64,000 nucleotides of DNA from Natribaculum breve (GCF_023008585.1 NZ_CP095390.1:3273254-3337253), one strand, 5' to 3'. Counted from the stretch's first letter, positions 54,577 through 62,832 are shown. Program-made: numbers and translations. The notes: generated from the sequence alone by a model not told the origin.

Positions 54577-56141
54577 CGTGACCAGGATTCATCGATAAGT
54601 GATGCCTCTCATCCTGATCTGAGTTCTTGCCCACCGAGGATGGACTGGAGCTGTTCAGGTGGATCGAGTCCTCGCCGTTTCCACGTGGCCAACATGGTTG
54701 TGATCGTCTCGTGAATCTGGACCCCTTCAGCTGAGCGGAGAGTCCGGAACATCTTCCGCAGGACAACTTGCTCGCGCAGAGCGCGCTCTGCGCGATTATT
54801 CGTCGAATCAACGTCTGGCTCTGTCACGAACGTCAGCCAGTGGCCTAACCCGTTCCTGATCTTCTCGATCAGCTTCTGAACCTCCTGTGACTCATACTCC
54901 TCCCTGATCAGCCCTTCTAGGTGTAACGACGCCTCCGCCCGCATCTGCTCGCGGGCGGAGGCGGACGGGTCCCCTTCGTCGAACGCCGTTAAGTCGTCGT
55001 GGAGATCGTGCAACTGCCTAGAGAGCCACTCTGCTTCCTCATACCGTTCAGCAACGTACTCCGCCTCCCGCAACAGATGCGCCCAGCACCGCTGGAGTTT
55101 CGTGTGATAGCTCCGGTACGCCGACCAGCCGTCACAGCTGAGCGTCGAGTCCTCGGCGAATTCCTCGCCGAGGACGTCTTCTAACACCTGGCTTCCACGA
55201 CTCTCGTCAACCCAGAACAGCACGTCCTCGTCAGTCACGAACGTCCACGCCCAGTGCTGCTCTCCATCAACCGGGAAGCCCGTTTCGTCGCAGTAGACGA
55301 CGTCACTCTCCCGGATGCTGGCTTTGACGTCTTCATACGCGGGTCGCAGCCGGTCTGCGACCCGCTTGGTCAGGTTGTAGATTGTCCGATGGGAGATGGG
55401 GAGATCAAGCTCCCACTCAAACAGCTCTGCCTGCTTTCGGTTTGGAAGTCGCTGATGGAACCTTCCGAGGGCGGTTTGGGCCATGATATTTGGCCCAAAC
55501 CGCCCGGTTTCCGGGCAGTCAGGATGTTCGGCAACGACTTCGTTTCCACAGGAACAGCGGTGTTTGCCGAGTTCGTACTCGATGACAGTCGTTGGAATGG
55601 GAAGGGGTATGTCGATAATCGTGCGTGAGACGTAGCTGTCCGGGTTAGAGAGAGTCTGCTCACAGTCTGGGCAATATCCCTGATCGACTCGAATAGTCTC
55701 CTCTGGTTCCGGAGGCGGTCGAGTTGTTCCCTCGTGACCTTCGTCACGTCCTGGAGAGGAGTCGCTGGCGGCGTCAGCGTCGCCGCCAGCGTCGTCCCCT
55801 TGGTCTTCGTTCTCTTCTTGGTCGCTGCCATCGTTGCCAGGTGATCCAGCCGCGCCACCCTGCTTACTGGGTGGTGTGTTTGGGTTTTCGTACCGCTTGA
55901 GGCGAGTCTCGAGTTGTTCGATCTGCCGTTGCTGTGCAGCGAGTTGACGACGGAGAAGGCGGTTCTCGAGCTTTTGAATTGCGAGTTGCTGGCGGAGATG
56001 CGTACTGTCCTCAGTGCGGATCGCGGAATCTATCGATTCCGACGATCCGCCAATCCCCAGCGACACACTTGGTTCACCATTGAGAGACCATTCATGAGAC
56101 TGCTACGAAATCGGTCTGACGGCGGGTCGCTATCCAACTAC
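54565..56141 (-). mobile_element. complete IS66-family insertion sequence, single-ORF type
   Basis: The 1577-bp element is bounded by the inverted ends GTAGTTGGATAGCG (54565-54578) and CGCTATCCAACTAC (56128-56141), 14 of 14 matching. It carries one transposase gene and no tnpA/tnpB, as in the ISBst12-like branch common in haloarchaea. It inserted in the HNH gene. The flanking 8-mers differ by one base, so the insertion is old enough for one mutation, or the true duplication is 7 bp. Confidence 0.88.
54609..56066 (-). CDS. IS66-family transposase (TnpC-like)
   Basis: The protein has 485 residues. The N-terminal coiled coil (LRQQLAIQKLENRLLRRQL) is followed by an acidic low-complexity linker, a zinc-binding region (GYCPDCEQTLSNP, HRCSCGNEV) and the DDE domain: Asp260 in VVYCDETGFPVDG, Asp in LSCDGWSAYRSY and Glu in DSTNNRAERALREQVV. 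All catalytic residues are present, so it may be active. The start is a GTG (56064-56066). Confidence 0.93.
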   Translation of the reverse strand: MSLGIGGSSESIDSAIRTEDSTHLRQQLAIQKLENRLLRRQLAAQQRQIEQLETRLKRYENPNTPPSKQGGAAGSPGNDGSDQEENEDQGDDAGGDADAASDSSPGRDEGHEGTTRPPPEPEETIRVDQGYCPDCEQTLSNPDSYVSRTIIDIPLPIPTTVIEYELGKHRCSCGNEVVAEHPDCPETGRFGPNIMAQTALGRFHQRLPNRKQAELFEWELDLPISHRTIYNLTKRVADRLRPAYEDVKASIRESDVVYCDETGFPVDGEQHWAWTFVTDEDVLFWVDESRGSQVLEDVLGEEFAEDSTLSCDGWSAYRSYHTKLQRCWAHLLREAEYVAERYEEAEWLSRQLHDLHDDLTAFDEGDPSASAREQMRAEASLHLEGLIREEYESQEVQKLIEKIRNGLGHWLTFVTEPDVDSTNNRAERALREQVVLRKMFRTLRSAEGVQIHETITTMLATWKRRGLDPPEQLQSILGGQELRSG

Positions 56142-56146
56142 GGGAT

Positions 56147-56356
56147 AATTATCGATGCCAAGATTGTGGAATGACAGAGGAAAGTCATAATGAGACACAC
56201 AGTCAGAGTCTTCATGTCCATCATATTTCACCTTTCAGAGGATTTGATGAGAAAGAAGCGGCACACAAGACATCTAACTTGGTGACGCTCTGCCGAAAAC
56301 ATCACAAAAAGTGGGAGGGGAAAACCGCTCGCCCATGGTTACCAGGACGTCTCTGA
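56147..56356 (+). pseudogene. C-terminal HNH nuclease domain of the interrupted gene
   Basis: Reading in the same phase as the left part gives NYRCQDCGMTEESHNE, then LHVHHISPFRGFDEKEA and LVTLCRKHHKKWEGKT. This is a zinc-HNH nuclease with CxxC, the catalytic HVHH and CxxxH. An internal ATG at 56171 could start a 61-residue fragment lacking the first CxxC. Joining GAT at 54559-54561 to AAT at 56147 restores a ~349-residue protein. Confidence 0.8.
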
Positions 56357-56572
56357 CAAAGTTCACATAACCTGAGTCAGGGCGGTGACTGATCTTAGAC
56401 CAGTTCACGAGTATTCCCCTAAGAGGGCAGGGCAATTGCACGGCGCGCAGAGCGCGCGCCGCGCTGGCGGTAAGTCAAACTGGCCGATACCGGACAGTGC
56501 AGAGACGTTACAGTGGTGGTAGGAGAGGGCAGGACCGTGCTAACTAGCACTAGCGGAAGCGCTTAGGCGGGG
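56357..56572. other. non-coding region with GC inverted repeats
   Basis: The region is between the HNH remnant and the nuclease-like gene. It contains GGCGCGC/GCGCGCC repeats around 56443-56462 and AT-rich stretches. I see no gene in it; it may hold terminators for the two facing transcripts. Confidence 0.4.
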
Positions 56573-56968
56573 TCAGAAAACGGAGTCGATCGAGATCTTC
56601 GCCTGTTCGGTTCCACGGTGATCGCCACCCCCGTGCCACCGGAGTAGCGGGAGGTCACTCGAGTGAACCATCTTGTCCCGGAGAATCGTCAAACCAGACC
56701 GACCGTGCGGCCGGTAGACGACGAAACAGTACCAGCCGTCGTGACGGCGTAGCTTCTCGTGGTACTTCCGGTAGACCTTCCAGTTGCCTGGCTGTCCGTC
56801 GGCGTGCTTGAGCATCGTACTCTTGATCTCGACGGGCGTGCCGTTGCCGAACCTCGCGTCGTGCCACGAGCTGCGCTCGAGGTCGAACCGACGTTTTTCG
56901 GCCATGCGCTTCTCGACGATCGTGCCGAAGTGGTTCGCCCGCTTCGACCGCGATCGGGGTCGACTCAC
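56573..56968 (-). CDS. PD-(D/E)XK nuclease-like viral protein
   Basis: This 131-residue protein has Glu19 in GTIVEKRMAEK, Asp37 in WHDARFGNG and Glu47-x-Lys49 in TPVEIKS, the acidic-acidic-ExK core of restriction-endonuclease-fold proteins such as Holliday junction resolvases. The later part, WKVYRKYHEKLRRHDGWYCFVVY, completes the fold. The start is a GTG at 56966-56968, placed ~29 bases from a strong TATATATA box, so the transcript is probably leaderless. Its role may be DNA resolution or degradation. Confidence 0.72.
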   Translation of the reverse strand: MSRPRSRSKRANHFGTIVEKRMAEKRRFDLERSSWHDARFGNGTPVEIKSTMLKHADGQPGNWKVYRKYHEKLRRHDGWYCFVVYRPHGRSGLTILRDKMVHSSDLPLLRWHGGGDHRGTEQAKISIDSVF

Positions 56969-56992
56969 GCACACCACGCGCGTCGCGCGCCG

Positions 56993-57003
56993 ATATATAT
57001 ACG
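56993..57003 (-). promoter_or_regulatory. strong TATA box for the nuclease-like gene
   Basis: The minus strand reads CGTATATATATCGG in a GC-rich region; the centre is about 29 bases from the GTG start at 56968. It is one of the clearest promoters in the window. Confidence 0.75.
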
Positions 57004-57045
57004 CCTCCGCTCGCGAGCGATCGCGCGCCCATCGGCGTCGCCGGG

Positions 57046-57065
57046 TCCGGCCCGATCGGGCCGGA
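57046..57065. repeat. 20-bp perfect palindrome
   Basis: TCCGGCCCGATCGGGCCGGA is fully self-complementary. It lies between the end of the structural operon (57144) and the nuclease promoter, so it may be a terminator or a protein-binding site. Confidence 0.6.
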
Positions 57066-57143
57066 GCCGGGCGGTGGGCTGTGGGCGATGGGCCGCTCTC
57101 GAGGGGGTTGCTTGAAGATTGAACGGTGTGGATCTCGTCGCCG

Positions 57144-58319
57144 TCATGCGATTGCCCGCTCTACGGTTTCAACCCATTCGCGCTTCTCACGGTCGCCGTC
57201 CTCGTAATCGTTCAACCAGTTGTAGACGGTCGTGTTCGAGTACGGGACGTACTCGGCGGCCTGGTTGGGCGTCATGCCCTCGTCGACGCAGGTCTTGATC
57301 GTCCACATGGCGACCCTCTTGACGTCCTCTTCCTCGATGTGCGGACGGTCGTCTCCCTTGTCGCCCTCGGGAGCCGACCACGACCAGTCCGCTTCGTCGT
57401 TCGTGTCGAATCCCCAGTCGGTCGGTGGGATGCCCTCAAGGGGGCGGGGATCGACGTCGCGGAGTTTCCCACCGGAGATGCGATCGGCGACGACCGCGGT
57501 TTTCTTCGAGGTCTTCTTGATGATCGTCCCGACACGCCAGAGCATCGGGTGGATCGACGATTCGTCGTGGCCGATGTAGATCAACGCCCCGCCGTACTTG
57601 CGGATCTTGAACACGAGCGGTCCCATCTTCTGGCGGACCTTGTGGCCGTCCGCGCCGGTGCCCGAAGCGTTCGTCGAGAACTCGTCGCCGATGAACAGCT
57701 TCGGTTGCTGGGGGTTGGTGACGGGATCGCCGTCTTGCTGCACCCACTCCTCGAGGAGCGGGTAGTGCGGAATCCAGCCGTCGTCGACGGTGCCGTCATC
57801 GCGAACCCACGAATCGAGGCGATCAAGGGTGCGGATGTTACTCGCGACGAGGAGATCGCCGTCGACCCACCGCTCGCGCAGCTGCCCGAGCAAGCCGGCG
57901 AAGTCGGTCTTCCCGTTTCCCATCTCGCCGAGGAGAACGATCACCGGAGCCGGACCCGCGACGATCTCCTGGAGGCGCGTGATCGCCTTGATACCCGCGA
58001 GGTCAGCTTGCTGGCTCGGGTCGCCGATGTAGTGTTTCAGCGTCACCGTGTCGCCGTTCTCGAGTGCCTGGCGTGCCGTGTGGCCACCTTCAGCCGTGAG
58101 GATGTCCCGGTTCTTCTGGACCGCGAGGTAATCCTTGGCGGCCTTGCCCTGCCAGCGATCCGGGTCGTGGTGGATCGCCCGGACCGCCAGCTGGCGATCG
58201 ATCTGTTCGTCGCGAACGAACCCCGAGTGCGGAAGTACCTCGTCGGGATCGCGTTCGTGGTTGTTGTCCTGGTACTCGCGAAAGCCACCGACCGTGTAGT
58301 TGTCCTGTTCGTCGCTCAT
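57144..58319 (-). CDS. pleolipovirus ORF8-like P-loop NTPase with C-terminal HTH
   Basis: The protein has 391 residues. Walker A is GEMGNGKT (131-138), Walker B LFIGDEF (208-214), with a sensor-like IYIGHDESS. The final ~45 residues (EGMTPNQAAEYVPYSNTTVYNWLND) form a helix-turn-helix. Pleolipovirus genomes end their structural block with an NTPase of this kind, of unproven role (packaging or assembly). I chose the ATG at 58317-58319, with GGAGGTG upstream; a GTG at 58331 is an alternative. Confidence 0.78.
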   Translation of the reverse strand: MSDEQDNYTVGGFREYQDNNHERDPDEVLPHSGFVRDEQIDRQLAVRAIHHDPDRWQGKAAKDYLAVQKNRDILTAEGGHTARQALENGDTVTLKHYIGDPSQQADLAGIKAITRLQEIVAGPAPVIVLLGEMGNGKTDFAGLLGQLRERWVDGDLLVASNIRTLDRLDSWVRDDGTVDDGWIPHYPLLEEWVQQDGDPVTNPQQPKLFIGDEFSTNASGTGADGHKVRQKMGPLVFKIRKYGGALIYIGHDESSIHPMLWRVGTIIKKTSKKTAVVADRISGGKLRDVDPRPLEGIPPTDWGFDTNDEADWSWSAPEGDKGDDRPHIEEEDVKRVAMWTIKTCVDEGMTPNQAAEYVPYSNTTVYNWLNDYEDGDREKREWVETVERAIA

Positions 58320-58528
58320 CGATCGGTCCACCTCCAGGTGGTCGGGTCGTCTCGAGCGTGATCGATCACCGGTGAGACGTCCTTTCGACGGACCTTCGTC
58401 AGCAGGTCGGCCATGAGTGCCGCCGTATCGGTTCGCCCTCGTCCGTCGGTCACTGGTTCGTCGAAAACGAACACGACGGGCGGATCTACCGTCGGGTCAC
58501 GTAGCTGTCCGTCGTGGATGTATCTCAT
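58316..58528 (-). CDS. 70-residue viral hypothetical protein
   Basis: MRYIHDGQLRDPTVDPPVVF starts the protein, which is soluble and short. The stop overlaps the NTPase ATG (ATGA) and the start overlaps the upstream gene by four bases. Coupling on both sides supports it being real. No family is known to me. Confidence 0.68.
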   Translation of the reverse strand: MRYIHDGQLRDPTVDPPVVFVFDEPVTDGRGRTDTAALMADLLTKVRRKDVSPVIDHARDDPTTWRWTDR

Positions 58529-59331
58529 CGGTTCGTCCCTCCGTCGGTTGCCGCCTGGTTGATCGTCGATCCCTCGGCCGGTTCCGGCGTGCGTGGTCCG
58601 TGCTCGTCGGTGTACTCCTCGACGTACTGGGTGACGTCCTTGATCTCGTCGACGTCCCGCTGCTCGACGTCTTCTTTCGCGGCTTCGAAGCGATCCTTCA
58701 CCGCCGTCCGCGGGTTCATCAACCCGCGTTCGTCGGCTTCGGCTTCCTCGTTGACGACGTCGCGCTGGATCTGGAGCCCCATCTTCGAGATCCGGCCCCG
58801 GAGTCGGTTGAACTCGAGGAAGGCGTCGACGAGGTCGCCGTGGACGTCCTCGAGCATGGCCTTTGTGGTGACGAGTTTCGAGTCGGCCAGCTGGGACATG
58901 TAGCACCCGCGCACGACGAGTCGGCCAGTGTCCTCGTGGTAGGTGAACTCGCGCACCTCGTAGGCGTCGCCGTCGTTGCACACGTACGGTGACGGTCCCT
59001 CGACGACCTTCTCGTTCCACACCTCGGGTGCGACGTAGAGCTTCCGGCGGGTGTCGTCGACGCCGTTGATGTGGTAGACGTCGACCATGTTCCGGTTTCT
59101 GAGCTTGCGAGCACCGGTCACGAACAGCCCGAGGAGTGGCGGCCCGAGCAAGAGCATCGCGGCGAAGATGCCCTTCGCGATCGGTGGCACGCCGGGGATC
59201 TCTGGACGGAACCAGATGAGCGCCGCGCCGAGCGAAACGGCGAGCCCGAAGACGAGGAACTGGCCTTCAGCTGCGACGTACGTCAGCCGGTCGGCCCAGC
59301 CGCCGAACGTCCCGCTCGTCTTGTCGCTCAC
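58525..59331 (-). CDS. two-helix membrane protein of the virion block (pleolipovirus ORF7-like position)
   Basis: The protein has 268 residues from a GTG. Two membrane helices lie near the N-terminus (FLVFGLAVSLGAALIWF, IFAAMLLLGPPLLGLFV), then a long cytosolic domain (VDVYHINGVDDTRRKLYV, YVCNDGDAYEVREFTY) and a helical acidic tail. Its place between the anchored protein and the NTPase corresponds to the conserved ORF7 of pleolipoviruses. The function is unknown. Confidence 0.7.
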   Translation of the reverse strand: MSDKTSGTFGGWADRLTYVAAEGQFLVFGLAVSLGAALIWFRPEIPGVPPIAKGIFAAMLLLGPPLLGLFVTGARKLRNRNMVDVYHINGVDDTRRKLYVAPEVWNEKVVEGPSPYVCNDGDAYEVREFTYHEDTGRLVVRGCYMSQLADSKLVTTKAMLEDVHGDLVDAFLEFNRLRGRISKMGLQIQRDVVNEEAEADERGLMNPRTAVKDRFEAAKEDVEQRDVDEIKDVTQYVEEYTDEHGPRTPEPAEGSTINQAATDGGTNR

Positions 59332-59882
59332 GCCTCGATCACCCCGTTGTCTTCCGAACGGATCACGTAGGCTGCGCCGAGCGCCGCAAAGACGGTCGTC
59401 ATGATGACGCCCGTGAACAGGCCGCTTTCACCGCCGAAATGACGAAACGGGTTCTTCTCGACCTGTCCAGTCGAAACGACGGCCCCGGTCCCTTGCTCGA
59501 GGCTCTGCCTCGTCGCGATCGCGACGGCCGCGCCGTTCCGATCGGCGACGTTGAACGTGATCGTCTGCGTTCCCTCGTCTAACCGGACTTCGCGATAGTT
59601 GAAGCTACCAGTTCCTTCTTCGAAGCCACCTGCCTCGGTCATGCTGATTGTCGTCGGTTCGTCTGCCTCGAGGTCGATCTCGAAGCGGCCGCTCGAATAC
59701 CGCCAGTCGGTGATTCGCGTGTTCGTATCGATCGCCTGCGTGTCGTAGCTGTCCGGGGCGATCGTCGGGCCGTCCGTCGCGTTCGTCGCGTTGCTCGCGG
59801 TTGAGTCCTGTGCGACGACCGGGCCCATGAAGCCCATGCCCATCGCTGCTGCGACCATCGAAAAGACAAGAATTCGTCTCAT
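59328..59882 (-). CDS. secreted, C-terminally anchored virion-block protein (ORF6-like position)
   Basis: The protein has 184 residues: a signal peptide (MRRILVFSMVAAAMGMGFMG to VVAQ), an Asn/Thr-rich ectodomain with N-glycosylation sites, a predicted beta domain (RFEIDLEADEPTTISMTEAG, then TQTITFNVADRNGAAVAIA) and a C-terminal helix (GLFTGVIMTTVFAALGAAYVI). The start overlaps nothing but follows the spike gene by two bases. Confidence 0.72.
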   Translation of the reverse strand: MRRILVFSMVAAAMGMGFMGPVVAQDSTASNATNATDGPTIAPDSYDTQAIDTNTRITDWRYSSGRFEIDLEADEPTTISMTEAGGFEEGTGSFNYREVRLDEGTQTITFNVADRNGAAVAIATRQSLEQGTGAVVSTGQVEKNPFRHFGGESGLFTGVIMTTVFAALGAAYVIRSEDNGVIEA

Positions 59883-59884
59883 GG

Positions 59885-61603
59885 TTATCGACCTGGAGTG
59901 ACTAGATCGGTCACGAACGAGAGAACGACTAAGATCACGATTGCGATAATCGCTAGACCGGCGAACGAGCCATTATCTAAGAGTCCGGAGAATCCTGGTA
60001 ATCCAATTACTGGGTCGTCATTCCCATCGTCCATGTTGACGATTATCTCCCTGGTCTCTTTGGAGTCGTTGAGGTACCGTAGGAACTGGGATACGTCATA
60101 GGTGTCGTACTGGGGTTGCTCCCAGCCGATGTTCTCGACCTCGTTGCCGTCGTCATCCGTCATCGACTCGATCGTGAAGTTGCCCTTGGCGAACGGCACT
60201 TGCGTTCCGTTCTGCGTTTGCATCAGCACGGTCGCATTCAGTTCTGAGACGTTGTACTCAACGCCTTTGTCGAAGCCGCCATCAGGCGTGTCCGTAGCGA
60301 ACAACAGACCTTCATAAGATCTGTTATCGACGTACCCGGAGTAGATCGGTTCTCGCGACGTTTCAGTGACGTTCCAGTCTACATCGGTGTATCCAGTGTA
60401 GCTGACAGTCATCCGCGAAGCGTTCTGTAGATCGACGCCATTCAGATCGAGAGTACTCAGCAGCGCCACGCGGAACCGTTGACTCGTCACCTCCGACTCG
60501 CCAGACATGAAGCGGACTTGCCCTTCCGCACTCCGTAGCTCGGCAGTCGTGATCTGGCCAGCATCAAGCGCGTCGTACAGATCAGCCGCTAACCCGTTCT
60601 GGTAGTTCGCAACGACCTCATCAGACTGGTTCTGCCACATGTCCATGAGGTACGCATAGTCGTTGATGTTGAGCGGAACCGTCCCGGGTTGACCGTCCTC
60701 AATGGGATACTCAGTGTCGTAATTAGATGGGTCGATGTAGAGTTTGCCACCGAAGACCCATGCGACTATATCGCCAGAGACCTGTGTGTCGTATTCCTTC
60801 AGATTGTTGTAATTGTGAGATCCATATTCCAGAGTGTAGAAGAAGTCATCACTCGTTTTGTTGCCTCTGAAGTGCTCTAAGCGGACAGTCTCGTTCAAGT
60901 CTGCCGAATGACCCATGTCGTTGAGAGTGGCATTGAACCACACATCAAGTCCTTGGTATTCGTACTGCTCGCCATTGACGAGCGTCGCATTCACTGGCGT
61001 CGTGGTCCCGGTCAGCCTCGTGTGGTCGACTGGGTCTAAATCGGTGTTGTCAGTTTCAAGGTCGTAGTCGAGCGCCCGAATGTAGTCATCGGGGATCTCG
61101 CTGTGTTGCTGTGAGGCGTTGGCGATATACGCCATTTGGGCAGCGTGCTTGCTGGACGCAGCAAGTGTGCTTTTCTGTCGTTGTGCGTAGTAATCCTCGA
61201 TCGCAGCCTTTGCATTCGAGTCTGCGATCGAGGGATCAGTGCCGTTTTCGTAGGCAGACGCGATTGCGTGACGCGCCTCAAGCGAGGCAAGCGTGCCAGT
61301 GTCCTGGCCGTAATTTTCCATGATCTGACGAATCTGCTCAGCGTTCTCACGCTCAGAGACCGCCAGATTGTTCAAATCGAGTTGGACCATTGCCTGCTCA
61401 CGGTCCAAATCGGTTGTGTCGTGTGTCGCCTCAGGCTGGCAGTCGAAGACGAACCACTCTAAACCAGCCTGTTCGTAGAGGCACGTCTCGTTCGAGGCTT
61501 GTGCTGCAGCCGGAGCAGGCACGATCGCCGACATGACGAGCAGCCCGACAAGCAGCAGCGTGGTCACTTGGCAAGCGATGGACATGGGCTGAATGGGCCT
61601 CAC
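59885..61603 (-). CDS. spike-like envelope glycoprotein (pleolipovirus VP4-like)
   Basis: The protein has 572 residues. A signal peptide covers residues ~8-34 (VTTLLLVGLLVMSAIVPAPA). It has an N-terminal helical region (REQAMVQLDLNNLAVSEREN), a long beta-rich ectodomain with many Asn-x-Ser/Thr sites, and a C-terminal helix (FAGLAIIAIVILVVLSFVTDLV) with a short cytosolic tail. This is the topology of the pleolipovirus spike, which binds and fuses with host membranes. The GTG start overlaps the upstream stop; an ATG at 61585 is an alternative. Codon use is less GC-biased than host genes. Confidence 0.75.
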   Translation of the reverse strand: MRPIQPMSIACQVTTLLLVGLLVMSAIVPAPAAAQASNETCLYEQAGLEWFVFDCQPEATHDTTDLDREQAMVQLDLNNLAVSERENAEQIRQIMENYGQDTGTLASLEARHAIASAYENGTDPSIADSNAKAAIEDYYAQRQKSTLAASSKHAAQMAYIANASQQHSEIPDDYIRALDYDLETDNTDLDPVDHTRLTGTTTPVNATLVNGEQYEYQGLDVWFNATLNDMGHSADLNETVRLEHFRGNKTSDDFFYTLEYGSHNYNNLKEYDTQVSGDIVAWVFGGKLYIDPSNYDTEYPIEDGQPGTVPLNINDYAYLMDMWQNQSDEVVANYQNGLAADLYDALDAGQITTAELRSAEGQVRFMSGESEVTSQRFRVALLSTLDLNGVDLQNASRMTVSYTGYTDVDWNVTETSREPIYSGYVDNRSYEGLLFATDTPDGGFDKGVEYNVSELNATVLMQTQNGTQVPFAKGNFTIESMTDDDGNEVENIGWEQPQYDTYDVSQFLRYLNDSKETREIIVNMDDGNDDPVIGLPGFSGLLDNGSFAGLAIIAIVILVVLSFVTDLVTPGR

Positions 61604-62118
61604 GACCGATCACCACCGTTACTCGTGCGCCAGGCGACGAACCCAATCGCGGCCGCGATAATCACGATACCGAGCACCCCTGACGACGTCCCGGAATCCG
61701 AGCCCGGGAAGATGCCCCCGAGTGATCCGTCGTCGATCGTGACGCTGTCGGCCTCGAGGTCGTCGGCAGTGACGAGCACGCGATAGTCGTCGCCGTCGAC
61801 GAGCCCGTCCGCCTCGGTGTACTCGGTGTCGGTCGTGTTGTCCGGATCGGACGCGATCGTGTCCTCGAGCACGAGCGTTGCGTTGGCCGGGTCGTCGTCG
61901 TACTCGGTCGCGTTGTAGATCGCGACGTCGGCCGTCGCGTTCGCCGGGTCGGTGATCGACTCGTTCCAGTCGACGGAGACGGTCAGGTTGCTCGAGTTGT
62001 CGAAGGTGACCGTCTCGTTGGCCATCTCCGTGGTCGCCGCGCTCGCGCTGATCGACGCGAGCGCGAGCGCGACGAGCGCGAAGACTACAACCGTCGTTGT
62101 GGTTTTTGAAAAATTCAT
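61600..62118 (-). CDS. secreted single-anchor virion-block protein
   Basis: The protein has 172 residues: a signal peptide (VVVFALVALALASISASA), an ectodomain very rich in Asp, Asn and Thr (NATLVLEDTIASDPDNTTDT), and a C-terminal helix (SSGVLGIVIIAAAIGFVAW). It overlaps the spike gene by GTGA. It may be a second surface protein, as some betapleolipoviruses appear to have; no detectable family. Confidence 0.7.
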   Translation of the reverse strand: MNFSKTTTTVVVFALVALALASISASAATTEMANETVTFDNSSNLTVSVDWNESITDPANATADVAIYNATEYDDDPANATLVLEDTIASDPDNTTDTEYTEADGLVDGDDYRVLVTADDLEADSVTIDDGSLGGIFPGSDSGTSSGVLGIVIIAAAIGFVAWRTSNGGDRS

Positions 62119-62128
62119 GATAGCCTCG

Positions 62129-62551
62129 TTAGTAGTAGGCGATCAGGTAGTAGCCCGCTCCGTTCAGGAACAGCAGGAACACACCTGCGAACCAGTAGGA
62201 TTCGAGGGCGCTCGAGACGGCCGGGACGATCGCCGAGAACAGATTCAAAACGACCATCAGAGCGACGATCGCCGCCTGTTCCTGCGAGAAGTCCGAGAAG
62301 TCGCGAGCCTCGTTACTGAACCAGGCCACTCCGAGAGCGACCATCGAGAAAACGAAGCCCCACGTGATTTCCGTTCCCGACGCGCTGTAAAGCACGTCGC
62401 TCATGTAGAACGTGATCGGGTTGTCCAGGCCGATCGTGCCGAGCCCGGACAGACTTAACGTCGCAGCCACGAACAGTGGCGCGAGTACGGCGTCGATGAG
62501 GTCGACGCCCTTGTTCTTCTTCATTCCAGCGAATAGGTTTGCGGTTGCCAT
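62129..62551 (-). CDS. small polytopic membrane protein (pleolipovirus VP3-like)
   Basis: The 140 residues form four predicted membrane helices ([80 protein letters not shown]). In pleolipoviruses the internal membrane protein has this size and helix count and is encoded just before the spike. I chose the ATG at 62549-62551. The minus-strand TATA-like GATATTAGA is ~30 bases upstream. Confidence 0.72.
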   Translation of the reverse strand: MATANLFAGMKKNKGVDLIDAVLAPLFVAATLSLSGLGTIGLDNPITFYMSDVLYSASGTEITWGFVFSMVALGVAWFSNEARDFSDFSQEQAAIVALMVVLNLFSAIVPAVSSALESYWFAGVFLLFLNGAGYYLIAYY

Positions 62552-62575
62552 GTGCAACGCTCGAGCGGTCGACCC

Positions 62576-62622
62576 CGCCCGTCTAATATCTCAGCTATTT
62601 GGGTAGTCATTAAGTATAATAG
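62576..62622. promoter_or_regulatory. divergent promoter region of the viral element
   Basis: On the plus strand AAGTATAATAGG (62611-62622) lies ~27 bases from the ATG at 62644. On the minus strand GATATTAGA (about 62579-62588) lies ~30 bases from the ATG at 62551, with a further TATTATACTTAA farther up. The structural operon and the small right-hand genes therefore start from one AT-rich control region. Confidence 0.6.
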
Positions 62623-62643
62623 GTAACGGGTTGCCCGCCGGGT

Positions 62644-62832
62644 ATGGCGATTCGAAAACTGCAGGAAATCGGTGGCGGATCGACAGGCGTGACCATCCCG
62701 AAAGACGATCTCGTCCTCGAGGATGTTCTCGACGAGGATGGGCAACTCGACGGAGACCACCACGCATATGTCAACTACGAGGGTGAAGGAATGTGGACAC
62801 TGAAACTCCTCGACTTTGGGAGCGAGAAATGA
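62644..62832 (+). CDS. 62-residue DNA-binding-like protein (AbrB/DUF8053-like)
   Basis: MAIRKLQEIGGGSTGVTIPK resembles the opening beta strand and SxxVTIPK turn of AbrB/SpoVT-type swapped-hairpin DNA-binding proteins; the rest is acidic (EDVLDEDGQLDGDHHAYVN). The start fits a leaderless transcript. A regulatory role for the divergent viral operon is likely, but inferred. Confidence 0.65.
   Translation: MAIRKLQEIGGGSTGVTIPKDDLVLEDVLDEDGQLDGDHHAYVNYEGEGMWTLKLLDFGSEK

Noticed and set aside
55254..55628. 124-codon plus-strand frame inside the IS66 element
   Set aside because: It is antisense to the transposase catalytic domain.
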